38,824 nt of DNA from Aquitalea palustris (GTDB taxonomy: Bacteria > Pseudomonadota > Gammaproteobacteria > Burkholderiales > Chromobacteriaceae), in assembly GCF_003693445.1 (NCBI RefSeq), contig NZ_RFAR01000039.1:1-38824 (forward strand), in the 5' to 3' direction. The position numbers and the translations under genes are program-made. The notes under the pieces were generated by a model that was not told the origin of the DNA, searched no databases, and saw only the letters and a program-made list of their open reading frames with translations. Numbering within the stretch: position 1 is the stretch's first letter; the number at the start of each line of letters is the position of its first letter. Positions 17,092 through 25,516 of this stretch are shown here, one piece after another.

Positions 17092-19266
17092 GTGGGTCTT
17101 CAGAGAGTTCAGGTGGTGGTCGATCTGCCCCTATTTGGCGCATTTACCTACCTGTCTCATTTTCCAGTCAGCCCCGGTCAGCGGGTGGCTGTTCCCTTTG
17201 GTAATCGCCAGTTGTGTGGCGTGGTTGTCACTGGCATACCCCCCGAGGGTTTGCCGGACAGCCAGCTCAAGCAGGTGGAGCAGGTATTCGACAGCCTGCC
17301 CCCCTTGTCGGCCGATTTCCTCGCCCTGGCCGAATTCGCGGCCGCCTACTATCACTTCCCGCTGGGCCAGACCCTGTTTACTGCTCTGCCCACCGGGCTG
17401 CGCGAGGCGCGCGATATCACCCCGCCGGACGAGCGTCCCTATGGCCTGACTGATGCGGGCCTGGCTGCGATGCCGGCTGCACGGCAACGGGCGCGGCTGG
17501 CCTTGTGGCAGGCGCTGGGCGATGGCCCGCTCAGCCAGCAGCAGGCGCGGCAGATTACCCCGCAGGCGGGCAAGATCCTGGCCGACTGGCTGGCCGAAGG
17601 CCTGGTGCAAAGGCTGGAGCCGGAAATCCAGCCGCTAGAGCTGGGCCCCAGCCCACAGCTGAATGCCGACCAGCAGGCGGCACTGGATGCCTTGAGCCGT
17701 GAGCCGGCTGGTTTCCAGGCCTGGCTATTGCATGGCATTACCGGCAGCGGCAAGACCGAAGTCTATCTGCAGCGCATTGCGTTCTGTCTGGCGCAGCGGC
17801 AGCAGGTGCTGGTGCTGGTGCCGGAAATCAACCTCACCCCGCAACTGATCGAACGCTTCCTCCAGCGCTTTCCCGCCAGCCGCATTGCGGTGCAGCATAG
17901 CCAGCTGGCCGAGGGCGAGCGCCTGCGCAACTGGCTGGATGCCTGGCAGGGGCGGGCCGACATCATCATCGGTACCCGGCTGTCGGTGTTCACCCCCATG
18001 CCACGGCTGGGCATGATTGTGGTGGATGAAGAACATGACGGCTCCTTCAAGCAGCAGGACGGCCTGCGCTACCATGCGCGTGATCTGGCGATCTGGCGTG
18101 CACGCCGCGCCGGCATTCCCATCGTGCTGGGCAGCGCCACGCCCAGCCTGGAAAGCGTGGCCAATGTCGAGGCTGGCCGCTACCGCCAGCTCAAGCTCAA
18201 TCAGCGCGCCCACGGTGCGGCACGCCTACCCACGGTGCGGCTGGTGGATACCCGTCGCGCCAAACTGGTCGAGGGCTTGTCCGATCCGGTGATCAAGGCG
18301 CTGGCGGCGCGGCTGGAGCGTCAGGAAATGAGCCTGGTGTTCATCAACCGCCGTGGTTTTGCCCCGGTGCTGGCCTGTACCGATTGCGGCTGGACCAGCG
18401 GTTGCCCGCGCTGCTCCACCCGGCTGGTGCTGCACCTGCTGGAGCGCAAGCTGCGCTGCCATCATTGCGGCTGGGAGGAAAATGTCCCGCATGCCTGCCC
18501 GGAATGTGGCGCACCGGACATCAAGCCGCTGGGCGAGGGCACACAGCGGCTGGAGTCGGCACTGGGACGTTTGTTCCCGACAGCGCGCATCCTGCGCATC
18601 GACCGCGACACCACCCAGCGCAAGCAGGCCTGGGACGAGATTTACCGCAAGGTGCATGCCGGCGAGGTCGACATGCTGGTCGGTACCCAGATGCTGGCCA
18701 AGGGGCATGACTTTGGCACCCTGTCGCTGGTGACCGTGCTCAATGCCGATGGCGGGCTGTACTCGGCCGACTATCGTGCTTCCGAGCGGCTGTTCGCCCA
18801 GCTCACCCAGGTGGCAGGCCGCGCCGGCCGCGCCGATGCGCCGGGCGAAGTGCTGGTGCAGACGCAGTGGCCGGAGCACCCGCTGTATCAGGCGCTGGTG
18901 GCACATGATTTCGACGGCTTTGCTGCCAGCTTGCTGCAGGAGCGCCGACAGGCCGCCTTTCCGCCAGCGGTGTATCAGGCGCTGCTGCGTGCCGATGCCC
19001 CCGAGCTGGCCAGCGCCAGCGCCTTTCTCACTCACGTCCGCCAGCAGGTGCAGGTATTGGCGGCCGAGGTGCTGATATCCGGCCCGGCTCCCGCGCTGAT
19101 GGTGCGGCTGGCCAATCGCGAACGTGCGCAACTGGTGCTGGAGTCGGCCAATCGCCAGGCCCTGCACCGTTTTCTTGATCAACTGCCCCCGTTGCTGGAC
19201 GCCCAGGCGCGCCAGCACGGCCGTGGCTTGCGCTGGTCGCTCGATATCGATCCGCAGGAGATGTAA
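17092..19266 (+). CDS. priA: Primosomal protein N' (replication restart helicase PriA)
   Basis: 3'-5' superfamily 2 DNA helicase that recognises stalled or D-loop forks and reloads the replisome. 724 residues. An N-terminal 3' DNA-binding domain (about 1-110) is followed by a winged-helix region. The helicase core has Walker A GITGSGKTEVY (Lys221), the DEEH box (Asp312-His315) and GSATPSLES. A zinc module has four CxxC pairs: Cys429/432, 438/441, 456/459 and 469/472. Motifs V and VI follow (GTQMLAKGHDF; QVAGRAGRADAPGEV). The start is GTG with AAGGGA 8 bp upstream. The stop shares one base with the dacB start. An alternative ATG in this position was not seen. Confidence 0.97.
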   Translation: MGLQRVQVVVDLPLFGAFTYLSHFPVSPGQRVAVPFGNRQLCGVVVTGIPPEGLPDSQLKQVEQVFDSLPPLSADFLALAEFAAAYYHFPLGQTLFTALPTGLREARDITPPDERPYGLTDAGLAAMPAARQRARLALWQALGDGPLSQQQARQITPQAGKILADWLAEGLVQRLEPEIQPLELGPSPQLNADQQAALDALSREPAGFQAWLLHGITGSGKTEVYLQRIAFCLAQRQQVLVLVPEINLTPQLIERFLQRFPASRIAVQHSQLAEGERLRNWLDAWQGRADIIIGTRLSVFTPMPRLGMIVVDEEHDGSFKQQDGLRYHARDLAIWRARRAGIPIVLGSATPSLESVANVEAGRYRQLKLNQRAHGAARLPTVRLVDTRRAKLVEGLSDPVIKALAARLERQEMSLVFINRRGFAPVLACTDCGWTSGCPRCSTRLVLHLLERKLRCHHCGWEENVPHACPECGAPDIKPLGEGTQRLESALGRLFPTARILRIDRDTTQRKQAWDEIYRKVHAGEVDMLVGTQMLAKGHDFGTLSLVTVLNADGGLYSADYRASERLFAQLTQVAGRAGRADAPGEVLVQTQWPEHPLYQALVAHDFDGFAASLLQERRQAAFPPAVYQALLRADAPELASASAFLTHVRQQVQVLAAEVLISGPAPALMVRLANRERAQLVLESANRQALHRFLDQLPPLLDAQARQHGRGLRWSLDIDPQEM

Positions 19267-20687
19267 TGAAGTCAGTCCTACCCGCTATTGCCCTGATGCT
19301 GCTGGCCAGTACCACGGGGGCCGCAACCCTGGATCTGCACGGACTAAAGCCCGAAGAAGTGGCTATCTGGGCCGCGCCAGTAGAAGGCAGTGGCGAGCTG
19401 GCCAGCCTGCGTGCCGATGCAGCGGTCAATCCGGCTTCCACCATGAAGCTGCTGACCAGCTGGACCGCACTCAACCGCCTCAAGCCCGGCTACCGCTGGA
19501 CGACACGGCTGGTGTCGGCAGCACCGCTGGAAAACGGCGTATTGCAGGGTGATCTGGTGTGGGTGGGGGCGGGCGATCCACGCTTCAGCACGGCCAATCT
19601 GCAAGAGCTGCTGCGCGGCCTGCGCCAGCGTGGCGTACAGCGCATCGACGGCCGGTTGCTGCTGGACAAGAGCGCTTTCAGCAGCATAGGCACGGCAGAA
19701 AATTTCGCTGGCGACGAGGGCAAGTCCTTCACCGTTGAGCCGGACACCCATCTCACCGGCCTGAAAGTGGCCTGGTTGCGCTTTTTCAATGATGCCAATG
19801 GCGCTAGGGTGGTGCTGGATCCGCCACTGGCTGGTGTCAGCCTGCAGGCAAGGCTGAGCAGTGCCGGCGGTTCCGCTGCTTGCCCGGATGTCCGGCAATG
19901 GGTGCAAATCCGCCAGCAAGGCGGGCAGGTCGAGGTTAGCGGCAAGCTGCCCAGCGCCTGTGATGGCAGTCAGGCCTATGTGAATGTACTGGAACACAAT
20001 GAGTTTGCTGCCCAGTCGTTTGCTGCGCTGTGGGCCGAACTGGGTGGCAGCGGTCCGCAAGGCGTGGCGCTAGCACCGGCACCGGCTGGGGCGCGCACGC
20101 TGGCGCAATTCCAGTCCGAGCCGCTTACCGTGGCGCTGAACGATATCAACAAATACAGCAACAACACCATGGCGCGCACCGTCTATCTGACACTGGGGCG
20201 GGAGGAGGGCGGCAGCGATACCCCGGCCGCCGCCCAGCGCGCGGTACGCCGCCTGTTGGCCGAGCAGCATATTTCCGACGAAGCACTGGTGCTGGAAAAC
20301 GGCTGTGGTTTGTCGCGGCGCGAGCGCGTGTCGGCACGCTTGCTCGGTCAGGTGCTGCTGAATGCGGCGCGTGGCCCCTATGCTGGCGAGTTGCTGGCCA
20401 GCCTGCCTGTCGCCAGCGAGGACGGCACGCTCAAACGCCGCTTTGCCAGCATTGGCCCGCGGCTGCGCATGAAAACCGGCACGCTGAAGGACGTCAAGGC
20501 GCTGGCCGGTTACTGGCAGGCTGCCGACGGGCGGCGGCTGGCCATTGTCGCCATCATCAACAGCCCGCGGGCACTGGCGATGGGGCCGGCACTGGATGGC
20601 ATCGTGGCGGATCTGATCCACCGCTTCGATCGCAGCGCGCCGGATAGCAGCCAGTTGGCACCGGCAGAAGCTATAATGCAGCCCTGA
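19266..20687 (+). CDS. dacB: D-alanyl-D-alanine carboxypeptidase/endopeptidase (PBP4 type)
   Basis: Periplasmic low-molecular-weight penicillin-binding protein of class C that trims pentapeptides and cuts peptide cross-bridges in peptidoglycan. 473 residues with a signal peptide (about 1-19). The three active-site motifs are present: SxxK as STMK (Ser58-Lys61), SNN (Ser298-Asn300) and KTG (Lys403-Gly405). The stretch between SxxK and SNN is long, as expected for the extra domains of PBP4. It begins in the stop of priA (TAATG), so it should be cotranslated with it. The 3' end contains a TATAAT that may serve grxC. Confidence 0.95.
   Translation: MKSVLPAIALMLLASTTGAATLDLHGLKPEEVAIWAAPVEGSGELASLRADAAVNPASTMKLLTSWTALNRLKPGYRWTTRLVSAAPLENGVLQGDLVWVGAGDPRFSTANLQELLRGLRQRGVQRIDGRLLLDKSAFSSIGTAENFAGDEGKSFTVEPDTHLTGLKVAWLRFFNDANGARVVLDPPLAGVSLQARLSSAGGSAACPDVRQWVQIRQQGGQVEVSGKLPSACDGSQAYVNVLEHNEFAAQSFAALWAELGGSGPQGVALAPAPAGARTLAQFQSEPLTVALNDINKYSNNTMARTVYLTLGREEGGSDTPAAAQRAVRRLLAEQHISDEALVLENGCGLSRRERVSARLLGQVLLNAARGPYAGELLASLPVASEDGTLKRRFASIGPRLRMKTGTLKDVKALAGYWQAADGRRLAIVAIINSPRALAMGPALDGIVADLIHRFDRSAPDSSQLAPAEAIMQP
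20672..20677 (+). promoter_or_regulatory. Possible -10 element of grxC
   Basis: TATAAT inside the last codons of dacB, 40 bp before the grxC ATG. A TTGGCA at 20655-20660 is too close (11 bp) to be an ordinary -35 partner, so confidence is limited. Confidence 0.35.
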
Positions 20688-20716
20688 ATCCCACCACGCA
20701 TCAAACAGGTTTTGTC

Positions 20717-20974
20717 ATGAAACACGTCACCATGTACACCACGGCGGTCTGCCCCTACTGCATCCGCGCCAAGCAAGTATTGGCCAGCAAGGGTGTGACC
20801 GGCATCGAGGAAATCCGCATTGATCTGGACGATGCGGCACGCGATCGCATGATGAGCAGCACCGGCCGGCGCACCGTGCCGCAAATCTTCATCGGCGACA
20901 CCCATGTCGGCGGCTGCGACGATCTGGTGGCACTGAACCAGGCCGGCAAGCTGGACGTGCTGCTGGCCGATTGA
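20717..20974 (+). CDS. grxC: Glutaredoxin 3
   Basis: 85-residue dithiol glutaredoxin that reduces disulfides and glutathione mixed disulfides in the cytosol using glutathione. The active site CPYC is at Cys12-Cys15 in TAVCPYCIRAK. The cis-proline loop is RTVPQIFIGD, and the glutathione-binding GGCDDL follows. Length is standard. It lies just upstream of secB, as in many beta- and gammaproteobacteria (grxC-secB-gpsA neighbourhood), and the same order is kept here. Confidence 0.97.
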   Translation: MKHVTMYTTAVCPYCIRAKQVLASKGVTGIEEIRIDLDDAARDRMMSSTGRRTVPQIFIGDTHVGGCDDLVALNQAGKLDVLLAD

Positions 20975-21088
20975 CGCCAATCAAGCAAGCACGGAGTCGT
21001 CTGCTGCGATAGCCCATTGCCGTTGGGCCGCACTGGCCGCACACCGTGCTTTCATGCGATGATGCAAACCTGATTTTCCTTTGCAACC

Positions 21089-21105
21089 GGCCGCCCGGGG
21101 CGGCC
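21089..21105 (+). other. Hairpin in the secB leader region
   Basis: GGCCGCC-CGG-GGCGGCC is a perfect 7-bp stem that ends 17 bp before the secB start codon. No T-tract follows, so it is more likely a leader structure or a weak stop for grxC transcripts than a strong terminator. Confidence 0.4.
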
Positions 21106-21122
21106 ATCAGCGAGACTGAGAC

Positions 21123-21575
21123 ATGAGCGAGCAACAAGAGCTGCAACCGGTATTCTCCATCGAAAAAATCTACGTAAAAGATCTGTCCCTGGAAGTGCCG
21201 AATGCACCGCAGGTCTATCTGGAAGCGGCCCAGCCGGAAATCGACATGCAGCTGGCCAGCGAAGGCAAGCAGATCGATGAAGGCTTCTATGAAGTGGCAC
21301 TGACCGTGACCGTGACTGCCAAGCTGCCGGAAAAAACCATGTTCCTGTGCGAAGTGACCGAAGCCGGTATCTTCCGCATTGAAAACGTGCCGGTCGAAGA
21401 CATCGAACCGATTCTTGGCGTGGCCTGCCCGAACATCCTGTTCCCCTATGCCCGTGAGACCGTTTCCAATCTGGTGAACCGTGCTGGCTTCCCGCCGGTA
21501 CTGCTGTCGCCGATCAACTTCGAAGCGCTGTACATGCAGCAGCGCGCCCAGCAAGCCGAAGCCGGCAACGCCTGA
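21123..21575 (+). CDS. secB: Protein-export chaperone SecB
   Basis: Cytosolic tetrameric chaperone that keeps preproteins unfolded and hands them to SecA. 150 residues, normal length. The sequence has the family pattern [19 protein letters not shown] near residue 15, the core strand [12 protein letters not shown], and [17 protein letters not shown] plus [19 protein letters not shown], the conserved second half. The acidic N-terminus and the C-terminal helix rich in Gln and Ala (SecA contact) are as expected. The stop overlaps the next ATG by one base (TGATG). Confidence 0.98.
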   Translation: MSEQQELQPVFSIEKIYVKDLSLEVPNAPQVYLEAAQPEIDMQLASEGKQIDEGFYEVALTVTVTAKLPEKTMFLCEVTEAGIFRIENVPVEDIEPILGVACPNILFPYARETVSNLVNRAGFPPVLLSPINFEALYMQQRAQQAEAGNA

Positions 21576-22021
21576 TGCTGCGCCGCCTCGTCACTGCTGC
21601 CGCCGTGCTGGCCGGGCTGTATGCCTTGCCGGCGCAGGCGCTGGAATTCCGTTCGGTCAAGGAAACCGGTGTGGCGCTGTACGAGGCGCCCACATTGAGT
21701 GCCAAAAAGCTGTTCCTGGTCAGCCGTTATTATCCGGTGGAAGTGCTGTCCAGCCAGAAAGAGTGGTCACGCGTGCGTGACGCCACTGGCGGCATTGCCT
21801 GGATTCCGCAGGCGGCCTTGTCCGGCCAGCGCTGGTTGCTGGTGACGGCCGACCAGGCCGTGGTGCGCGCCACGGCCTCGGCTGATGGCCAGCCCGTGTT
21901 CAGCGTGGCCCGCGATGGCGTGCTGCAATGGCAGGAAGCGCCCAAGGATGGCTGGGTCAAGGTCAAGCACCGCGACGGCAGCAGCGGCTATGCCCGCATT
22001 ACCGATCTGTGGGGCCTGTAA
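21575..22021 (+). CDS. Exported bacterial SH3-domain protein
   Basis: 148-residue protein with a signal peptide (about 1-22, cleavage after LPAQA) and two SH3-like halves of the bacterial SH3_4 type: VALYEAPTLSAKKLFLVSRY with WSRVRDATGGIAWIPQAAL (about 25-80), and VVRATASADGQPVF with GWVKVKHRDGSSGYARITDLWGL (about 90-148). Such domains bind peptidoglycan or wall peptides. It sits between secB and gpsA with a one-base overlap upstream and a 3-bp gap downstream, so it is cotranscribed with them. Specific function is unknown. Confidence 0.85.
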   Translation: MLRRLVTAAAVLAGLYALPAQALEFRSVKETGVALYEAPTLSAKKLFLVSRYYPVEVLSSQKEWSRVRDATGGIAWIPQAALSGQRWLLVTADQAVVRATASADGQPVFSVARDGVLQWQEAPKDGWVKVKHRDGSSGYARITDLWGL

Positions 22022-22024
22022 ACC

Positions 22025-23029
22025 ATGAAACTGGCCATTCTGGGGAGTGGGGCATGGGGTAGCGCGCTGGCGCTGGCGTTTGCCCGTCATCATGATGTCA
22101 GCCTGTGGGGGCGCGATGCCGCCCAGATGTCGGAAATGGCGGCCGAGCGTGTCAATCGCCGTTATCTGCCGGACTGCCCCTTTCCCGACAGCATCACGCT
22201 GACTGCGGAATTGCCCCGCGCCATCCATGGCGCCGAACTGATTCTTATCGTCACCCCCATCGTGGGCCTGCGGCCGACCTTGCGGGCGTTGACGGCGCTG
22301 TCTTCTGCGCTGCCGCCCATCTTGTGGGCGTGCAAGGGTTTCGAAACCGGTTCCAGCCTGCTGCCGCATCAGGTGGTGGCCGAAGAATTGCCGGCTGACC
22401 ATCCCTGCGGTGTGTTGTCCGGCCCCAGCTTTGCCCGCGAAGTGGCGGAAGGCCTGCCGGCTGCGGTCACCATTGCCGCGGATGACGGCGAGTTTGCCCG
22501 GCGCATTGCGCGTGAGCTGCACAGCCCGCTGCTGCGGCTGTATGCCAATGCAGATCTGGTGGGGGTTGAAGTCGGTGGTGCCGTCAAGAACGTGATGGCC
22601 ATTGCCACTGGTGTAGCCGATGGGCTGGGTTTTGGCATGAATGCCCGCGCTGCGCTCATCACCCGTGGCCTGGCGGAAATCACCCGGCTGGCCAGTGCGC
22701 TGGGTGCAAGCCAGCAAACCATGATGGGCTTGTCCGGCATGGGTGATCTCATTCTCACCTGCACCGGCGCCCTGTCGCGCAACCGCCAGGTAGGCCTGAA
22801 ACTGGCCGAAGGCAAATCGCTGGAAACCATTCTGGCGGAGCTGGGCCATGTGGCCGAAGGTGTCAGCACCGCCCGCGAAGTGCTGACCATGGCGGAAAGG
22901 CTGGAAGTGGAAATGCCGATTACCGCAGCGGTGTGCGGCCTGCTGTATCAGGGCAATGATCCGCACCGGGTAGTGGAAGGGCTGTTGAGCCGTGCGCCCA
23001 AGTCCGAAGGTGGCGGCGCGCTGGATTGA
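22025..23029 (+). CDS. gpsA: Glycerol-3-phosphate dehydrogenase [NAD(P)+]
   Basis: Reduces dihydroxyacetone phosphate to sn-glycerol 3-phosphate, the backbone for phospholipids, in the cytosol. 334 residues. The Rossmann nucleotide-binding loop is GSGAWG (residues 7-12), followed by the NAD(P)-domain segments LWACKGFE and [11 protein letters not shown]. The catalytic lysine region is [20 protein letters not shown], and the substrate-binding [14 protein letters not shown] follows. Normal length. It is the last gene of the grxC-secB-SH3-gpsA group and is followed by a strong terminator 20 bp after the stop. Confidence 0.97.
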   Translation: MKLAILGSGAWGSALALAFARHHDVSLWGRDAAQMSEMAAERVNRRYLPDCPFPDSITLTAELPRAIHGAELILIVTPIVGLRPTLRALTALSSALPPILWACKGFETGSSLLPHQVVAEELPADHPCGVLSGPSFAREVAEGLPAAVTIAADDGEFARRIARELHSPLLRLYANADLVGVEVGGAVKNVMAIATGVADGLGFGMNARAALITRGLAEITRLASALGASQQTMMGLSGMGDLILTCTGALSRNRQVGLKLAEGKSLETILAELGHVAEGVSTAREVLTMAERLEVEMPITAAVCGLLYQGNDPHRVVEGLLSRAPKSEGGGALD

Positions 23030-23049
23030 TGCTTGCCGTGTACCAATTG

Positions 23050-23076
23050 AAAAGCCTCCATGATGGAGGCTTTTTT
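23050..23076 (+). terminator. Intrinsic terminator of gpsA
   Basis: AAAAGCCTCCA and TGGAGGCTTTTTT pair around a short loop, giving a textbook GC-rich stem with a T6 tail about 20 bp after the gpsA stop. Confidence 0.93.
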
Positions 23077-23177
23077 CATGCCCTGGCAGCGATGGGGACT
23101 ACTGCAGGCCTGATGTGGCTGACAAAATGGCGCAGCGTCACTGGGGCAAGGCGTGCCGTCCAAGACAGTACAAGCAG

Positions 23178-23215
23178 TACGGCCCGCAGGTGCAAGGCCG
23201 TAGCAGTTTTTTTGT
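23178..23215 (+). terminator. Second, orphan terminator-like hairpin
   Basis: TACGGCC and GGCCGTA form a 7-bp stem with an 11-nt loop, followed by GCAG and T7 on the plus strand. gpsA is already terminated about 100 bp upstream and the next gene is on the minus strand. This is either a back-up terminator or the end of a short untranslated RNA. Confidence 0.5.
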
Positions 23216-23224
23216 TAGCAGCTC

Positions 23225-23455
23225 TTAGTGCGTGCGTTGGTTCTCGCGCAGGCTTTGCGCATCCCAGTAGGCATTGATGTTCTGGATGCGCTGCTGTTCG
23301 GCAGCCGGCAGTTTGGCAAAGTCATTCCGGATGGCTTGCTGCTCGGCCTGCCAGGCGCTGACGCTGGCCGGTGTCGGCGGCTTGTTGTCTACATCATGGG
23401 CAAATGCTGCACTGCTGGTGATCAGGGTAATCAGGGCGATGGCCAGGGTTTTCAT
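23225..23455 (-). CDS. Small exported protein of unknown function
   Basis: 76 residues. A clear signal peptide (MKTLAIALITLITSSAAFA, cleavage before HDVDNK) is followed by a short soluble, mostly helical region (WQAEQQAIRNDFAKLPAAEQ, then QRIQNINAYWDAQSL). I do not recognise a family. The frame remains open upstream to 23533, but the signal peptide begins at the 23455 ATG and a -10-like TATACT lies between the two, so the shorter form is preferred. It is a stand-alone gene. Confidence 0.65.
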   Translation of the reverse strand: MKTLAIALITLITSSAAFAHDVDNKPPTPASVSAWQAEQQAIRNDFAKLPAAEQQRIQNINAYWDAQSLRENQRTH

Positions 23456-23508
23456 ACTGTATTCTTTGCTGAAGAGAGGTTGTCTGCTGTGTTCTGCAGC
23501 TTGGGGAC

Positions 23509-23514
23509 AGTATA
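23509..23514 (-). promoter_or_regulatory. Probable -10 of the small exported protein gene
   Basis: TATACT on the minus strand in an AT-rich stretch, 54 bp upstream of the chosen ATG, with TTTATT 17 bp further upstream as a poor -35. It supports the start at 23455. Confidence 0.4.
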
Positions 23515-23591
23515 TTTTTGGCAATATGTTCAATAAATACCATTTATTTAAATCATTTGTTTACCATTGGTGTCTAATAAGACGGAACTTA

Positions 23592-23638
23592 GGCCGGTGC
23601 GCATAGTCGACACCGGCCGGTGGCTGTCACCGCGACAG
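23592..23638 (-). other. Tandem hairpins after the Tpx-like gene
   Basis: Read on the minus strand after the stop at 23659, GCTGTC-N5-GACAGC (23622-23638) is followed by GGCCGGTG-N11-CACCGGCC (23592-23618). Neither has a T-run directly after it. They may form the 3' end of the upstream transcript or slow the polymerase. Confidence 0.35.
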
Positions 23639-23658
23639 CATTCCTTACTCTTGCTGAC

Positions 23659-24237
23659 TCAGGACGGGTTGCTACTACCGTCTGTGCCGGCAGGGGGCGC
23701 AGGGCTGTCATCTGGCGGCGCTGCTTGCTGCAGCCGTAAGGCTATCTCGTGCTGATTGAAACGGCCATTGCTGAGGCGCAAGCGCTCTGCGTAGAGAATG
23801 ACATTGTCGCCGTCGGCAATCAGGATGGCCGGCGCGGTATAGCCACTGAGCGGATAGCCGCTGGCCAGCACGCCGTATTGCTTGTGAAAATCGCGGCCAC
23901 GCAGGGTGGACAGCAGGGTGACGCCAGGCAGGCCGTGCTCGTGGCGGCTGCGTAGCAGGGAAGAGGGTGAGTCGACACAGACCACGATCAACTGCAGGGC
24001 CGGCCAGCTTTCAAGAAAGCGCCGGGTGTCCCGCAGCAGCGCCAGGCCGCCGTGTTCGTCCTCATCCAGCGACAGCAGGGTCAGAATGACCTTGGGCTGG
24101 CCGGCAAAAGCCTCCAGTGCAATATCGCGTTTGTATTCATCCACCAGCATGAAGCTGGGCAGATAACTGTCCGGCTGCGGGAATTCCCCGCTCACCGGAA
24201 TGGCTTCGTCGCCATACTGCAGTATGAAATCGTGCAT
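23659..24237 (-). CDS. Tpx-like (atypical 2-Cys peroxiredoxin fold) protein lacking catalytic cysteines
   Basis: 192 residues. The thioredoxin-fold layout of thiol peroxidase Tpx is recognisable along the chain: SYLPSFMLVDEYKRDIALEA near 25-43, AGQPKVILTLLSLD near 45-58, VTLLSTLRGRDFHKQYGVLA near 106-125 and PLSGYTAPAILIADGDNVIL near 129-148. The peroxidatic Cys position of Tpx (S-x-D-T-x-x-C) reads SLDEDEH here (His62), and the resolving Cys position (RFCGAEG) reads SRHEHG. The only cysteine, Cys87 in VVCVDS, is a structural position in Tpx. It therefore should not be a Tpx-type peroxidase. The C-terminal 20 residues are proline- and serine-rich. The start at 24237 has a perfect AAGGAGG; a longer upstream reading lacks support. 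Confidence 0.75.
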   Translation of the reverse strand: MHDFILQYGDEAIPVSGEFPQPDSYLPSFMLVDEYKRDIALEAFAGQPKVILTLLSLDEDEHGGLALLRDTRRFLESWPALQLIVVCVDSPSSLLRSRHEHGLPGVTLLSTLRGRDFHKQYGVLASGYPLSGYTAPAILIADGDNVILYAERLRLSNGRFNQHEIALRLQQAAPPDDSPAPPAGTDGSSNPS

Positions 24238-24319
24238 GCGCTGCCTCCTTATCCTTTCATGGTGGACAGCACTGCGCCAAATACAAGGCCGATTCGCCAT
24301 TCTGTTGACGAGCAGGCAC

Positions 24320-24342
24320 AAAAAAAGCGGCCGAAGCCGCTT
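24320..24342 (-). terminator. Intrinsic terminator of the aroQ-accBC-prmA-DUF3426 operon
   Basis: On the minus strand AAGCGGC-TTCG-GCCGCTT is followed by a T-run. The stable TTCG tetraloop and T-tract lie about 20 bp after the last stop of the operon. Confidence 0.92.
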
Positions 24343-24361
24343 GGTGTTGGGGTGTCGCCGC

Positions 24362-25516
24362 TCAGGGGTAGAACCAGTACAGGCTGTAACCCATGGCGCG
24401 TACCTTGCCGGCATCCAGCCGCATGGTGACCTTCACCTCGCTGTTGGCATTGAAGCGCTGCAGCTTGAAGTCGTCGGCCTTGAGGTATTCCTTGGGCGAG
24501 AACACCTTGCGGATCAGCACCTGATCGTCGGCATCCTTCAGCGAAACTTCCAGCATCGGGTAGTTCTGCGCAAAGGCAGCATGGTTCTTCAGCGTGGCAG
24601 ACAGCTGGATCAGGTTGGCATGCTCAGGCACGAAGGCCAGTTCCGACCATTCGGTGCGGATTTGCGCGATATCGGTGGGCCAGGGCACGGTGCAGCCAGC
24701 AATATGGCAGAAGGCTTCCAGCGCCGGACGGGCTTCCGGGACTTCGGCGGCAATGCGGGTACGGTTGAAGTAAACCAGCTGGCCGGCCAAAAGTACGCCG
24801 CCAATGATGGCCAGCAATACCATGACCACGGTCAGCAGCGGATTGCGCTGCTGCGGCTCGCTGCTGCTTTCTTCGTCTGCTTCACCCAGATCGCCATAGG
24901 GGTGTGGCGGACGGGGCGGCGGAGCCGGAATGTCAGCCTGCTCGCTGCTGGCTGCGGTTGCGGGCGGCGGGACATCATCGGCCTGTTCGCCACGGCGACG
25001 TTTGTTGCCGAAAACATCGGGCAGGGGGGCCGAGTGCTCTGGCTCATCCCGCTCGGCGGCATAGTTCTGGCTGGGCGTCGGGCTGGTTTTGCGCGTTTGC
25101 AGGGCTTCGGCCAGTGCGCGCTGGAATTCTTCTGCCTCGCGGCTGCTGGCGCCGTCGGGCTGCTGCAGCTCGGTGGCAGGTGCCAGCGCGGGGGCCGGTT
25201 CCAGTTCGAAATCAGCGGCAGCGGCCGGGCTGGCCGCAGTTTGCGGGTCGAAGTCGGGCAGTTCCAGCTCGAAATCGTCCATCGGATCGGCAGGTGGCTG
25301 CACACGCGGTGCGGCGGGCGGCGGAGGCGGAACGGGCTGGGGTACTGCCGGTGGTGGCGTCAGTACCGGCGGGGTGTCGGTGCTGACAAAATGCTCGGTG
25401 GCGTTGAATACATGCGAACAGCGCCCGCAGCGGACGAGTCCGTTGGCGGCAGATAACTGCTTGTCGTTAACCTTGAAACGGGTCTGGCAACTGGGGCACT
25501 GTGTCGTATAGCTCAT
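24362..25516 (-). CDS. Zinc-ribbon, DUF3426 membrane protein
   Basis: 384 residues. The N-terminus is an MJ0042-type zinc ribbon with CPSC (Cys7, Cys10) and CGRC (Cys30, Cys33). A long proline- and acid-rich linker (about 50-215) leads to one transmembrane helix (about 224-249, LLTVVMVLLAIIGGVLLAGQ) and a C-terminal DUF3426 domain outside the membrane, ending YSLYWFYP. The ATG overlaps the prmA stop (ATGA), so it is coupled to prmA; longer readings upstream run into prmA. This gene follows prmA in many betaproteobacteria, but its function is not established. Confidence 0.85.
   Translation of the reverse strand: MSYTTQCPSCQTRFKVNDKQLSAANGLVRCGRCSHVFNATEHFVSTDTPPVLTPPPAVPQPVPPPPPAAPRVQPPADPMDDFELELPDFDPQTAASPAAAADFELEPAPALAPATELQQPDGASSREAEEFQRALAEALQTRKTSPTPSQNYAAERDEPEHSAPLPDVFGNKRRRGEQADDVPPPATAASSEQADIPAPPPRPPHPYGDLGEADEESSSEPQQRNPLLTVVMVLLAIIGGVLLAGQLVYFNRTRIAAEVPEARPALEAFCHIAGCTVPWPTDIAQIRTEWSELAFVPEHANLIQLSATLKNHAAFAQNYPMLEVSLKDADDQVLIRKVFSPKEYLKADDFKLQRFNANSEVKVTMRLDAGKVRAMGYSLYWFYP

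Noticed and set aside
24238-24414. N-terminal extension of the Tpx-like protein
   Set aside because: The added residues look unlike Tpx and would cross the upstream terminator; the perfect Shine-Dalgarno is at the 24237 start.
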